A stretch of 64,000 bases of DNA from Methylobacter sp015476545. Its GTDB lineage: Bacteria > Pseudomonadota > Gammaproteobacteria > Methylococcales > Methylomonadaceae. Below, in pieces: positions 16,261-24,002 of the stretch (position 1 is its first letter; each line of letters opens with the position of its first letter). The notes under the pieces are model-generated. The model saw nothing but the letters and a program-made list of their open reading frames with translations. It had not been told where the DNA came from and made no database searches. Both the position numbers and the translations under genes were made by a program. The stretch is from assembly GCF_052162025.1 (NCBI RefSeq), contig NZ_CP197401.1:1364001-1428000 (forward strand), in the 5' to 3' direction.

Positions 16261-18906
16261 CTAGGTCCGCCGGCGGCGTACCCATTTTTCGATTTCTACG
16301 GTCACGAATACCACCGACGACAGCCCCAGGCAGAACAGTAATTCATTCAGGCTCAAGGCCTGGGTTTTGAATATCGGCTGCAAGACGGGTACATACAACA
16401 CTGCCATTTGCAAGCCGAAAGTCAGTATTACTGCGCCAAGGAGAGGCAGGTTGGAAAACAGCCCTTGCCGAAACAGCGAGACCCGATCCGAGCGAATCGC
16501 CAGCACATGGCCCATCTGCGACAGCGTCAGCACCGTGAAGACCATGCTCTGCCAGCGCGGGGAATCGGTTACGTAGGCCCAGCCTTGGGCAAACAGGGAC
16601 ACGCCGGCCATCAACAGACCGACCCACAGAATGTGTTGCCACATCCCTTCGGCGAAAATACTTTGCTGGGGTGGGCGCGGCGGGCGTTGCATAATGCCCC
16701 GTTCCTCCGGTTCTACTGCCAGGGCCAATCCCGGCAATCCGTCCGTCACCAGGTTGATCCAGAGGATGTGAATCGGCAGCAAAGGGATCGGCAGACCGAT
16801 AAAAGGCGCCAGGAACAGTGTCCAGATTTCCGCCGAATTGCCGGTTAAGGCATATTTGATGAATTTGCGGATATTGTCGAAAATGCGCCGTCCCTCGCGC
16901 ACCGCTGTTACGATGGTCGCGAAATTGTCGTCCAGCAGCACCATGTGCGAAGCTTCCCGCGCCACATCGGTGCCGATCTTACCCATCGATACCCCGATAT
17001 TGGCAATGCCGAGCGCCGGGGCGTCGTTGACGCCGTCGCCGGTCATCGCGACGAATTCGCCCTTATCCTGAAGCGCCTGCACGATTTTGATCTTTTGTTC
17101 CGGCGCCACGCGCGCGTAGACGCGCACAGAGTTTACCCGCTGCTCGAATTCTTCGAGGCTCATATTGGCCAGGTCCTGCCCGGTCAGTACCTCGGAGTTT
17201 TCATCCGCAATGCCGAGCCGAAGGGCAATGGCTTTCGCAGTGGCGGGATGGTCGCCGGTAATCATGACCGGCACGATGCCCGCGCTGCGGCATAAATCCA
17301 CCGCCTGCTTCGCTTCCGGACGCGGCGGGTCCATCAAGCCCACCAGGCCCAGAAAGCACAGTCCGCTTTCCAGCGCATCGCCGCTCTGAGGGGAAGGTCT
17401 TTCGGCCAGCCGCTTCCACGCCAGTGCAAGGACCCTGAGCCCCTGCGCGGCCATTTGTTCCGCCGTTGCCATGACGTTTTCCACAGCCAAAGGCTGCGGG
17501 CCGCTGGCATGCCATTGTTCGACGCAGAGAGGCAGCAGATTTTCCGGGGCGCCTTTGGTATAAACGACAAAGCCGCTGTCATCCTGGTGCAGGGTGGACA
17601 TCAGTTTGCGTTCGGAGTCAAAGGGGACCTCGTCCAGCCGCGGCATCGTTTTGACCAGCTCAGCGCCGTCATAGCCTGCGCGGACGGCGGCTTCATACAA
17701 GGCCGTTTCGGTAGGATCGCCCACCACGATGCCTTGCTCGTCGCGGCGGGCGTCGTTGTTCAGAGCCAGGGCGTGGAGCAAGGGCGGCGGAAAATCCTGA
17801 GCGATGCCTTCCCGCATGCTTTCTTCCACGTAAAAGGCTTCGGCTTGCATGCGGTTTTGGGTCAGGGTGCCGGTCTTGTCCGAGCAGATGAAGGTAACCG
17901 AGCCCAGCGTTTCCACCGCAGGCAGGCGCCGGATCAGCGCGTTTTTCTGTACCATCCTTCGGGCGCCCAGGGCCAGAGATACGGTAGACACGGCAGGCAA
18001 GGCCTCTGGAATGGCGGCCACGGCCAAACTGACGGCAGTCAGAAACATCAGCACCGGCGGCTCGCCACGCAACAGGCCCACGGCGAAAATGATCGCGCAG
18101 ATGGTCAGCACCAACAATGCCAGGCGCTTGCCGAATACGGCCAAGCGTTGCTGCAGCGGTGTTTTGCTTTCCTTATCCTGACTCAGAAGCCTCGCGATTT
18201 TGCCCAGTTCTGTTTCCATTCCGGTTGCGACGATCATGCCCAGGCCACGGCCATAGGTCGCGATGGTGCCTTTGTAAGCCATATTGCGGCGGTCACCGAG
18301 TGGCGACTCCAACTCTCGCAATACGGCGCGGCTTTTCTCTACCGGCAGAGATTCGCCGGTCAATGCCGCTTCTTCCACCTTGAGCCGCGCAACGTCCAGT
18401 AGCTTGAGGTCAGCGGGTACGACGTTGCCCGCTTCCAGCAGCACCAAATCGCCCGGAACCAGATCCCGTGCCGCCACGGTCTGAATACTGCCGCCGCGCA
18501 GCACTTGCGCCGTCGGGCTGGCGAGCCGCTTGAGCGCCGCCACGGCCCGTTCGGCGCGGAATTCCTGTATGAAGCCGATAACCCCATTCAACACCACGAT
18601 GACGGCGATCGCGATCGTATCGCTCGATTCTCCGATCAAGCCGGACACGATGCCGGCCAAGATCAGCACGATAATCATAAAATCGGTGAACTGCCCGATA
18701 AACATGCGCATCGGACCGCGCCGGCGCTGCTCCATGATCATGTTCGGCCCGAAAGCGTCCAGCCGGCGCTGCGATTCTTCGTGATCCAAGCCTTTTTCAG
18801 GGTCGACCTTTAGCCACGCCGCCGCCTGCCATGGCTCAAGAAGATGCCATGGTGTCTCAAAGCGTTTGCTTTTTTCCGGATTTTCTTGTTTTTTTGTGGC
18901 TTGCAT
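16261..18906 (-). CDS. Cation-transporting P-type ATPase, P2A (Ca2+-like)
   Basis: The 881-residue protein has the full P-type layout: cation-ATPase N domain (20-90), actuator with 'ALTGESLPVEK' (181-191), M4 'AAIPEALPAVS', phosphorylation site 'CSDKTGTLTQN' with Asp343, and hinge 'MTGDGVNDAPAL'. The M6 motif 'INLVTDGLPGLALAVEPEER' has the Asn and Asp used for Ca2+ coordination in SERCA/PMR1 pumps. M4 reads PEAL rather than PEGL, so exact cation specificity is uncertain. It exports or sequesters a divalent cation at the inner membrane using ATP. It is transcribed alone or ahead of the fusion-protein gene 400 bases downstream. Confidence 0.92.
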   Translation of the reverse strand: MQATKKQENPEKSKRFETPWHLLEPWQAAAWLKVDPEKGLDHEESQRRLDAFGPNMIMEQRRRGPMRMFIGQFTDFMIIVLILAGIVSGLIGESSDTIAIAVIVVLNGVIGFIQEFRAERAVAALKRLASPTAQVLRGGSIQTVAARDLVPGDLVLLEAGNVVPADLKLLDVARLKVEEAALTGESLPVEKSRAVLRELESPLGDRRNMAYKGTIATYGRGLGMIVATGMETELGKIARLLSQDKESKTPLQQRLAVFGKRLALLVLTICAIIFAVGLLRGEPPVLMFLTAVSLAVAAIPEALPAVSTVSLALGARRMVQKNALIRRLPAVETLGSVTFICSDKTGTLTQNRMQAEAFYVEESMREGIAQDFPPPLLHALALNNDARRDEQGIVVGDPTETALYEAAVRAGYDGAELVKTMPRLDEVPFDSERKLMSTLHQDDSGFVVYTKGAPENLLPLCVEQWHASGPQPLAVENVMATAEQMAAQGLRVLALAWKRLAERPSPQSGDALESGLCFLGLVGLMDPPRPEAKQAVDLCRSAGIVPVMITGDHPATAKAIALRLGIADENSEVLTGQDLANMSLEEFEQRVNSVRVYARVAPEQKIKIVQALQDKGEFVAMTGDGVNDAPALGIANIGVSMGKIGTDVAREASHMVLLDDNFATIVTAVREGRRIFDNIRKFIKYALTGNSAEIWTLFLAPFIGLPIPLLPIHILWINLVTDGLPGLALAVEPEERGIMQRPPRPPQQSIFAEGMWQHILWVGLLMAGVSLFAQGWAYVTDSPRWQSMVFTVLTLSQMGHVLAIRSDRVSLFRQGLFSNLPLLGAVILTFGLQMAVLYVPVLQPIFKTQALSLNELLFCLGLSSVVFVTVEIEKWVRRRRT

Positions 18907-19229
18907 TGTTTAAATCACAGAGAAGAAATGAATATCGTTTTTTCGGGATATAGTATTTCGATGCTTTCGCTGATGTCCACTCTTGCCTCCGTGCACAGGG
19001 GTTACACGGCTATCCGTCGAACTGGCCGTTCATGTGCCCCAGACCTCGATTTTCCGCGTCGAATCCATTGGCAATGTTCGCTTCGCCTTTGTCTTGCCAG
19101 GCTTTGCGCGCTATTATGAGCTTTGCTGCAAGCGTTCGAATCAAGCGAATGTTCACGCCATTGCTCCCTGTCTGGAGACTCAATACTGAAGCAGACTGCT
19201 CAAGTCAAACGTTATGTGAAAAGGAAAAT
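18907..19229. other. 323-base divergent gap, possible cassette remnant
   Basis: Lies between the divergent P-ATPase and methyltransferase genes. An open plus-strand frame ending at 19189 ('VRFAFVLPGFARYYELCC') looks protein-like but has no family and no clear start. The last bases, 'ctcaagtcaaacgttatgtg' (19200-19219), resemble the right end of an integron attC site. No promoter is convincing by eye. Confidence 0.3.
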
Positions 19230-20027
19230 ATGAATACATACAATTGGAATGCTAAAGATTATGAGAGAAATTCACAAGCTCAGCAAGAATGGGCAAGAGA
19301 GCTTATTGCAAATCTGAGCTTAAAGGGAAGGGAAGACGTTCTCGATTTAGGCTGCGGTGACGGCAAAGTAACGGCGGAAATCGCTCGATCAGTCGGTGAT
19401 GGATCGGTTGTCGGCATTGATAACTCGAGTCAGATGATAGATCTGGCAAAGGAAAAATACCCGCAAGACAGCTATTCCAATCTTTCGTTTCAGGCGATGG
19501 ACGCTGGCGACTTATCATTTGAAGGCTGTTTTGACGTGGTTTTTTCAAACGCAGTGCTGCATTGGGTCAAGGATCATAAGCCTGTTATTCAAGGCTTATA
19601 TAAGAGCCTCAGGGCTGGAGGAAAAATCCTCCTGCGCATGGGAGGACAAGGCGATGCTGAAGGTATAATTTCAGCTATTAGCGACGTTAAAGCTTCAAAG
19701 CAATGGGCGCAGTACTTTACTGAGTTTGAATTTCCCTATAACTTTGTTGGCATCGATGAAACTCAAGTGCTGTTGAAAGAATCCGGATTTTCCATAAATC
19801 GTGTCGAACTCATTCCTAAAGATATGACGCATGACGGAAAATCAGGGCTGGAAGGGTGGATTCGAACAACATGGTTACCCTACACGGAACGCATTCCCAA
19901 AGAAAAGAGGGAGGCCTTTATCGAAGCGGTTGCTTCGAGTTATCTGGATAAAGTGCCGCTGGGAGCAGATGGTAAAGCGCATGTAGCCATGGTGTTGATT
20001 GAGGTTGAAGCAGAAAAAATCACATAG
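19230..20027 (+). CDS. SAM-dependent class I methyltransferase
   Basis: The ATG at 19230 follows 'aaaagg' and gives 265 residues. Rossmann motif I is 'VLDLGCGDGKVTAEIA' (about 43-58), the acidic residue of motif II is 'VVGIDNSSQM', and 'FDVVFSNAVLHWV' fits motif IV. The overall pattern, including the C-terminal 'PLGADGKAHVAMVLIEVEA', resembles trans-aconitate or malonyl-ACP O-methyltransferase relatives. The substrate is not determined. An in-frame extension upstream to 19032 lacks a ribosome binding site and is rejected. It is the first of six small same-strand genes with cassette-like spacing. Confidence 0.85.
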   Translation: MNTYNWNAKDYERNSQAQQEWARELIANLSLKGREDVLDLGCGDGKVTAEIARSVGDGSVVGIDNSSQMIDLAKEKYPQDSYSNLSFQAMDAGDLSFEGCFDVVFSNAVLHWVKDHKPVIQGLYKSLRAGGKILLRMGGQGDAEGIISAISDVKASKQWAQYFTEFEFPYNFVGIDETQVLLKESGFSINRVELIPKDMTHDGKSGLEGWIRTTWLPYTERIPKEKREAFIEAVASSYLDKVPLGADGKAHVAMVLIEVEAEKIT

Positions 20028-20148
20028 CCGGCGGGCCAGTCCGCCGTCAGGCTGAAATGCCTAGACACATTCAGTGCTCCACAATTATTCAACTCCCGTA
20101 AAGGCTTTTTCAAAGCACCATTAGAAATAACAAGGTCAGATTACCAAG

Positions 20149-20658
20149 ATGAAAACACTCGCCCAACTTCATGCCGATATTGAAGCACGCGTACAAGCCA
20201 TCCGGAGCGCCAATCCCGATTGGCTATGCGGCCTGGGCTGCGACAGCTGTTGCCGGCGGCTCGCCGAAATACCGAGACTCACTGAGGCTGAGTGGGAGCT
20301 GTTGCGGGAAGAACTGGCCGCGTTGCCCCCGGAGCAGCTTCGGGAAATCGGTCAGGGCATTGCCGCGTTGGCCGGACAGTCATCGCGGCCCATTGTCTGC
20401 CCGCTGTTGGATCAGGCTGCGGGGGCCTGCCGGGTCTATGCCCATCGGCCGGTGGCTTGCCGCACATACGGATTCTACGTCCAGCGCGACAAAGGGCTCT
20501 ACTGCAAGGACATCGAATCGCGCGTAGCCGACGGCGCCTGGGCCGAGACGGTGTGGGGCAATCAGGACGCCATCGACCGCCAGCTCCGCAGCCTGGGCGA
20601 TACGCGCGAATTGACCGAATGGTTCGAGCGCTGGCAGAAGAGCGGGGAGATAGGCTGA
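20149..20658 (+). CDS. YkgJ-type cysteine-cluster protein
   Basis: The 169-residue protein has the YkgJ/CxxCxxCC zinc- or iron-chelating arrangement: 'CGLGCDSCCRR' near residues 27-37, then 'VCPLLDQAAGACRVY', 'RPVACRTYGFY' and a last Cys in 'KGLYCKDIESR'. It probably binds an Fe-S cluster or zinc; the role is unknown. The sequence between the methyltransferase stop and this ATG (about 120 bases) carries only a small GC-rich hairpin. Confidence 0.85.
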   Translation: MKTLAQLHADIEARVQAIRSANPDWLCGLGCDSCCRRLAEIPRLTEAEWELLREELAALPPEQLREIGQGIAALAGQSSRPIVCPLLDQAAGACRVYAHRPVACRTYGFYVQRDKGLYCKDIESRVADGAWAETVWGNQDAIDRQLRSLGDTRELTEWFERWQKSGEIG

Positions 20659-20677
20659 AATCGTCTAATTACTTGTT

Positions 20678-21112
20678 ATGCATGGGGCGTCACAAGCCGT
20701 GATTCCAGTGATACAGGAAGAAAAAACCGGTTGCGGAATCGCATCGGTAGCCAATATCTTGGGCAAGACTTACGCAGAGATGAAAGAAATAGCTAACGCA
20801 ATGGGGATCTATGCCTCAGATAAATCTCTCTGGTCTGATGCCCAATATGTAAGGCGCATGCTTTCCGCAGCAGGTATTGAAACCTCCGCCGATGAATTGC
20901 CTTTTGAATCATGGGACACTTTGCCTGATCTGGCGCTGCTATCCATCAAGCATCATCAGGAAAACGGTAAAAATTTCTGGCATTGGGTCGTGTTTAAAAG
21001 AGCAGGGGGCCTTGCCATTGTTCTAGACTCCGCCAGCTATCTGCCATCAAACATTCGAACGGATTTTGATGGCATGCAGCCAAAATGGTTTATCGAGGTG
21101 AAAAATGCATGA
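20678..21112 (+). CDS. C39-like cysteine peptidase fold protein
   Basis: The 144-residue protein has the order expected of papain-like C39 peptidases: Cys in 'EEKTGCGIASVANILG', His in 'NFWHWVVFKR' and Asp in 'AIVLDSASYLPS'. There is no ABC transporter part and no signal peptide, so it could be a stand-alone peptidase or a non-secreted inhibitor-like relative. The start overlaps a 'gttatgc' core-like heptamer at 20675-20681. It is 20 bases downstream of the YkgJ gene and is followed immediately by a decayed attC-like sequence. Confidence 0.7.
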   Translation: MHGASQAVIPVIQEEKTGCGIASVANILGKTYAEMKEIANAMGIYASDKSLWSDAQYVRRMLSAAGIETSADELPFESWDTLPDLALLSIKHHQENGKNFWHWVVFKRAGGLAIVLDSASYLPSNIRTDFDGMQPKWFIEVKNA

Positions 21113-21164
21113 CAATTCATGCAAGCCGCGGCACAGCTTCGCGGCTTAACTCAAACGATGTGCA
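21105..21164 (+). other. Decayed integron attC-like site
   Basis: Directly after the C39-like stop, 'gacaattcatgcaagccgcg' pairs through a short loop with 'cgcggcttaactcaaacg'. This is the classic attC arrangement (cf. known sites with 'caattc..caagccg' and 'cggctta..tca..cgtta'). The outer boxes are degenerate: 'gcatgac' on the left and 'gatgtgc' where 'gttrrry' is expected. It lies exactly between two small genes, as attC sites do. It is probably no longer recombinogenic. Confidence 0.6.
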
Positions 21165-21179
21165 TCTTGAGAGATTCAT

Positions 21180-21740
21180 ATGTTTAAATGTTTATTGTTT
21201 ACCAGCATGCTTTGCCTCCCTATCGTTGCCTGGGCATTCTTTAAGCCCGTTCGGGTTGCGGCGCCTGAACTGACGGGATTGTACTGCGCCAATGACACCT
21301 TGTGCATAGACGACATGTCACGCCATCAGGAAGCGGCCCATCTATACGATGAGGCTTTGCATTTTGTCGGCTCGTCGGTCGGTGCAATCGAAAAAAAGCC
21401 GAGGGTCATTTTCTGCAGCTCCGAGAACTGTTTTCAAGCCTTCGGGTTAGGAAAACGTTCTGCCGCTACTATAGGGACTTTTGGCATCGTTATCAGCCCT
21501 CGCGCCTGGAAACCTTACTATGTGCGCCATGAAATGATTCATCACCTTCAAAATGAAAAACTGGGCATGATCAAGATGTGGCGAGCGCCTGAATGGTTTA
21601 CCGAGGGCATGGCATACGCCCTGAGCGAAGATCCCCGTCCAAAGCTGTCTGAGCCCTTTGAACACTACCGTTCTCAATTCGAACACTGGTATAAGCAAGT
21701 GGGACAGGATCTGTTATGGGAGAAAGCCCGCAATCTGTGA
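21180..21740 (+). CDS. Membrane-anchored gluzincin-like metallopeptidase
   Basis: The 186-residue protein has an N-terminal signal or anchor ('CLLFTSMLCLPIVAWAF'). The zinc-binding HExxH sits in 'VRHEMIHHLQNEK' and the third ligand Glu of gluzincins in 'PEWFTEGMAYALSED'. It is probably a small periplasmic metallopeptidase of unknown target. The cysteine pairs 'YCANDTLC' and 'FCSSENC' suggest disulfides, consistent with export. It sits between two attC-like remnants. Confidence 0.75.
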   Translation: MFKCLLFTSMLCLPIVAWAFFKPVRVAAPELTGLYCANDTLCIDDMSRHQEAAHLYDEALHFVGSSVGAIEKKPRVIFCSSENCFQAFGLGKRSAATIGTFGIVISPRAWKPYYVRHEMIHHLQNEKLGMIKMWRAPEWFTEGMAYALSEDPRPKLSEPFEHYRSQFEHWYKQVGQDLLWEKARNL

Positions 21741-21746
21741 GTGCAC

Positions 21747-21763
21747 GCTAACAAGTTCGTCAA
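21747..21763 (+). other. Left half of an attC-like site
   Basis: 'gctaacaagttcgtcaa' begins six bases after the metallopeptidase stop. It matches the left (R''/L'') half of many attC sites, but the matching right half and 'gttrrry' box are missing before the next gene at 21790. It is probably an eroded cassette junction. Confidence 0.45.
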
Positions 21764-21789
21764 ACAAGTCTCAATAAGGAGCGAAGGCA

Positions 21790-22176
21790 ATGGTAGAACA
21801 CGAAGTAATTGAAGCGATTCGGAGAGCGGACAAAGCGATTGATCAGCGCGATATTGACGCATTGATGGACTTCTACGAAGAAGATGCTACGCTGGTCGTC
21901 GAGCCTGGAAGATATGCACATGGCAAAGCTCAAATCGCTGAAGCATTCCGGGCCATATTTGCATACTTCAACGACAGCCTTTTGGTGCGTCAGAGCGACT
22001 TTCAAGTCATCGAGGGCGGCGGCGTCGCACTGGTCATCTGCAAGCTTGAACTTTTGGCAGAGCGGTTCACGGAATCCAAGGTCTCCATGTCCAGACGCCC
22101 TACCTACATATTCAAAAAGTCCTCAGACGGTAAATGGCGCTGCCTGATTGACAACTCGTACGGGACCGACCTTTGA
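21790..22176 (+). CDS. SnoaL/NTF2-like small domain protein
   Basis: The 128-residue cytoplasmic protein has the cone-fold pattern of SnoaL/DUF4440 proteins. An N-terminal helical pair ('IRRADKAIDQRDIDALMDFY') is followed by 'EEDATLVVEPG', 'GKAQIAEAFRAIFA' and the C-terminal strands 'RPTYIFKKSSDGKWRCLIDN'. Such proteins may be isomerases, hydrolases or ligand binders, and no catalytic assignment is possible here. 'aaggagcgaaggca' before the ATG is a good ribosome binding site. Its TGA lies inside 'ctttgacgct', which is nearly complementary to 'agcgttaaag' at 22268-22277. Confidence 0.8.
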   Translation: MVEHEVIEAIRRADKAIDQRDIDALMDFYEEDATLVVEPGRYAHGKAQIAEAFRAIFAYFNDSLLVRQSDFQVIEGGGVALVICKLELLAERFTESKVSMSRRPTYIFKKSSDGKWRCLIDNSYGTDL

Positions 22177-22306
22177 CGCTGCTTTCCTTGGCAAATTTTG
22201 CGATAGAGCCAAAAGAAATCAGGCTGGCAAAGCGGCAGTTATCTGTTTGATAGATACTGACGATCGAAGCGTTAAAGCGATCCTCAAATAGACCAAACCC
22301 GACATC

Positions 22307-22774
22307 ATGAAAATTTATCAGCTCTACCGGAAGCAAAGGCTAAGCATGAGCCGTCAGCAGGCCTGGGGCTTCTTTTCTTCGCCGCATTATCTCAATGACA
22401 TCACCCCCGACTTTTTTCATGTCGACATTATTTCGCCAGTGCCCGACGAAATTTATGCCGGCTTGATGATCAGCTATCGAATGAAAGCGGCAGGGGCTAT
22501 ACGAATGGCTTGGTTGTCGGAAGTCAGCCATTGCCAGAAACCGCTGCGTTTCATTTACCAGCAGCGCATTGGCCCATTCAAATTCTGGAGCCATGAGGTG
22601 AAATTAAGCGAATGCTCTGATGGCGTCATATTGGAAGATATTGTGTTTTACGCCATGCCTTACAGAGGGCTGGGCGAATTGTTGCATGTCCTGTTAATCG
22701 GCGATAAATTGAAACGCATCTTCGATACTCGCCACGACTATCTTCAAGCAAAGTGGGGCATACAAACACAATGA
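22307..22774 (+). CDS. SRPBCC-family ligand-binding protein
   Basis: The 155-residue protein has the START/SRPBCC helix-grip pattern: 'RQQAWGFFSSPHYLNDITPD' at the front, a beta-rich middle with 'RFIYQQRIGPFKFWSHEVKL', and the C-terminal helix 'RIFDTRHDYLQAKWG'. Homologues are annotated as SRPBCC or as domains attached to nucleotide-sugar epimerases and are thought to bind hydrophobic ligands. It is the last gene of the small-gene series and is followed by a strong hairpin. Confidence 0.8.
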   Translation: MKIYQLYRKQRLSMSRQQAWGFFSSPHYLNDITPDFFHVDIISPVPDEIYAGLMISYRMKAAGAIRMAWLSEVSHCQKPLRFIYQQRIGPFKFWSHEVKLSECSDGVILEDIVFYAMPYRGLGELLHVLLIGDKLKRIFDTRHDYLQAKWGIQTQ

Positions 22775-22811
22775 TATGCTTACCCGCATCTACGGCAAAG
22801 ACAACTGTTCA

Positions 22812-22851
22812 AACTAAACAACCACCTGCTCAAGCGGGTGGTTGTTTAGTT
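22812..22851. terminator. Strong 15-bp inverted repeat, probable bidirectional terminator
   Basis: 'aactaaacaaccacc' and its exact complement 'ggtggttgtttagtt' flank a ten-base loop. The GC core 'accacc/ggtggt' with the T-rich side 'ttgtttagtt' fits a factor-independent terminator for the plus-strand gene series. No gene approaches from the other side. Confidence 0.7.
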
Positions 22852-22983
22852 ACCGTAAGCGTATCTTCCTATGCTAGCGCGGCAGAATCAGAAATCCAGC
22901 GGCTTTAAGATTTATTTAATTTAGTCGTGACTTTCGACTTCAATCTTATTAAGTTAATAGCTTTCCAAATTTCAGGACTCGAA

Positions 22984-23625
22984 ATGAAGCACCGCATTTT
23001 TTTCGGCAAATCCACCTCCAGGATCATATTGGCGCTTCTGATTGCTTTACCCATCAATGTATTGGCTGCCGGCGGTTGGAGCTACCAGCAGGATCGGGAC
23101 CGCTTGACCAACCAGTCTTACAGTTATGCCAGATCGCCGTTGCCGAGCAGTGCCCAGTATGAACTGATCAGGCTCGAGGTTGCCTGTAAGGAAAACAAGC
23201 TGCAATTTGTGGTCGATTCCAATAGCCTGATTGCGTCACAAGGCCGGTCTTTTGATGTCGAGTATCAAGTTGACAAAAAACCGCCGGTCACGATTTCGAT
23301 GAAAACGTTTGCGGATTCCAAGCGCCGCGGCTACACGGATGAGCATGCCAGGGAAATTATCGACGACATTCTGTCCGGGCAATCCATTTTTATTCGCGTC
23401 AATACGATGATCAAGCAGGTTCTGACGGCGGCGATTACGCTGGAAGGTGCGGGCCAGCCGATTCAGCAGGTGTTCGCCGATTGCGGCATTGGCGTACCGG
23501 ATAAAACCGAGGATGGGGCGGCCTATAGCTGGGCCGAATTCGAGCAGGATTTCAAAAAGCTTTCTTCAGCGCAGCAGCAGGAAGTGCTCGGCAAAATCAA
23601 GAAAATCATGCTGGAGATGCGTTAA
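22984..23625 (+). CDS. Exported protein of unknown function
   Basis: The ATG at 22984 has 'agga' eight bases upstream and opens a signal peptide ('RIILALLIALPINVLAA'), giving 213 residues. The mature part has 'YELIRLEVACKENKLQFVVD' and 'QVFADCGIGVPD', suggesting a disulfide between two cysteines. A helical C-terminal tail ('WAEFEQDFKKLSSAQQQEVL') follows. I do not recognise a family. An upstream extension to 22927 would mask the signal peptide. Confidence 0.65.
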   Translation: MKHRIFFGKSTSRIILALLIALPINVLAAGGWSYQQDRDRLTNQSYSYARSPLPSSAQYELIRLEVACKENKLQFVVDSNSLIASQGRSFDVEYQVDKKPPVTISMKTFADSKRRGYTDEHAREIIDDILSGQSIFIRVNTMIKQVLTAAITLEGAGQPIQQVFADCGIGVPDKTEDGAAYSWAEFEQDFKKLSSAQQQEVLGKIKKIMLEMR

Positions 23626-23752
23626 GAATATTCTGTGCCGGTGAGGCGACACTCAACATATCATTAACTGATGTTATGCAGTAAGTTGAATTCAGATCGG
23701 CTATCCCGATTTATCGCACCCGAAGGCGAGTTATTTTCTTTTAACAGCCTGT

Positions 23753-23824
23753 GTAGGCTGGGTTGGAGCTTTAGCGGAAACCCGGCATGGACGGCCGAAA
23801 TGCTGGGTTTAGCAACCCAGCCTA
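23753..23824 (+). repeat. Interspersed 'taggctgggtt' repeat, copy D
   Basis: The best-preserved copy: starts 'taggctgggttggagcttta' and ends 'tagcaacccagcctac', with inner complementary parts 'aacccggcat' and 'atgctgggttt'. It lies in the 377-base convergent gap between the exported-protein and GH17 genes, which otherwise holds only the short palindrome at 23970. Confidence 0.9.
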
Positions 23825-23969
23825 CCGCCGCTAAAAAACTGCGGTGCTCGGCGCGGCAAACGGGATGAAATCGCCTATGCGTAACTTCAGTCAATAATAA
23901 GCCACGAACAGCGCGGAATTCTTGCCTGGATTTTCTTCGTGGTTCCATGCCTTAAACGATGCGCATGAA

Positions 23970-23985
23970 GGCGACTAAAGTCGCC
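23970..23985. repeat. Short palindrome 'ggcgact..agtcgcc', copy 1
   Basis: Seven-base arms with a two-base loop, just downstream of the GH17 stop. The same arms with a different loop recur at 35713-35728, also just beyond a minus-strand gene boundary. It is a second dispersed palindromic unit. Confidence 0.7.
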
Positions 23986-24002
23986 CCCACATTCACAAGC
24001 TG

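Noticed and set aside
16061..16285. 74-codon minus-strand ORF between ATPase and fusion protein
   Set aside because: It overlaps the ATPase 3' end, has no good ribosome binding site and no recognisable family.
17455..18402. 315-codon plus-strand open frame
   Set aside because: Antisense to the P-type ATPase; low-complexity His/Gln-rich translation.
20675..20681. 'gttatgc' heptamer as a full attC core
   Set aside because: There is no room for paired arms between the preceding stop and this heptamer, so it cannot be a complete attC; noted only as a possible scar.
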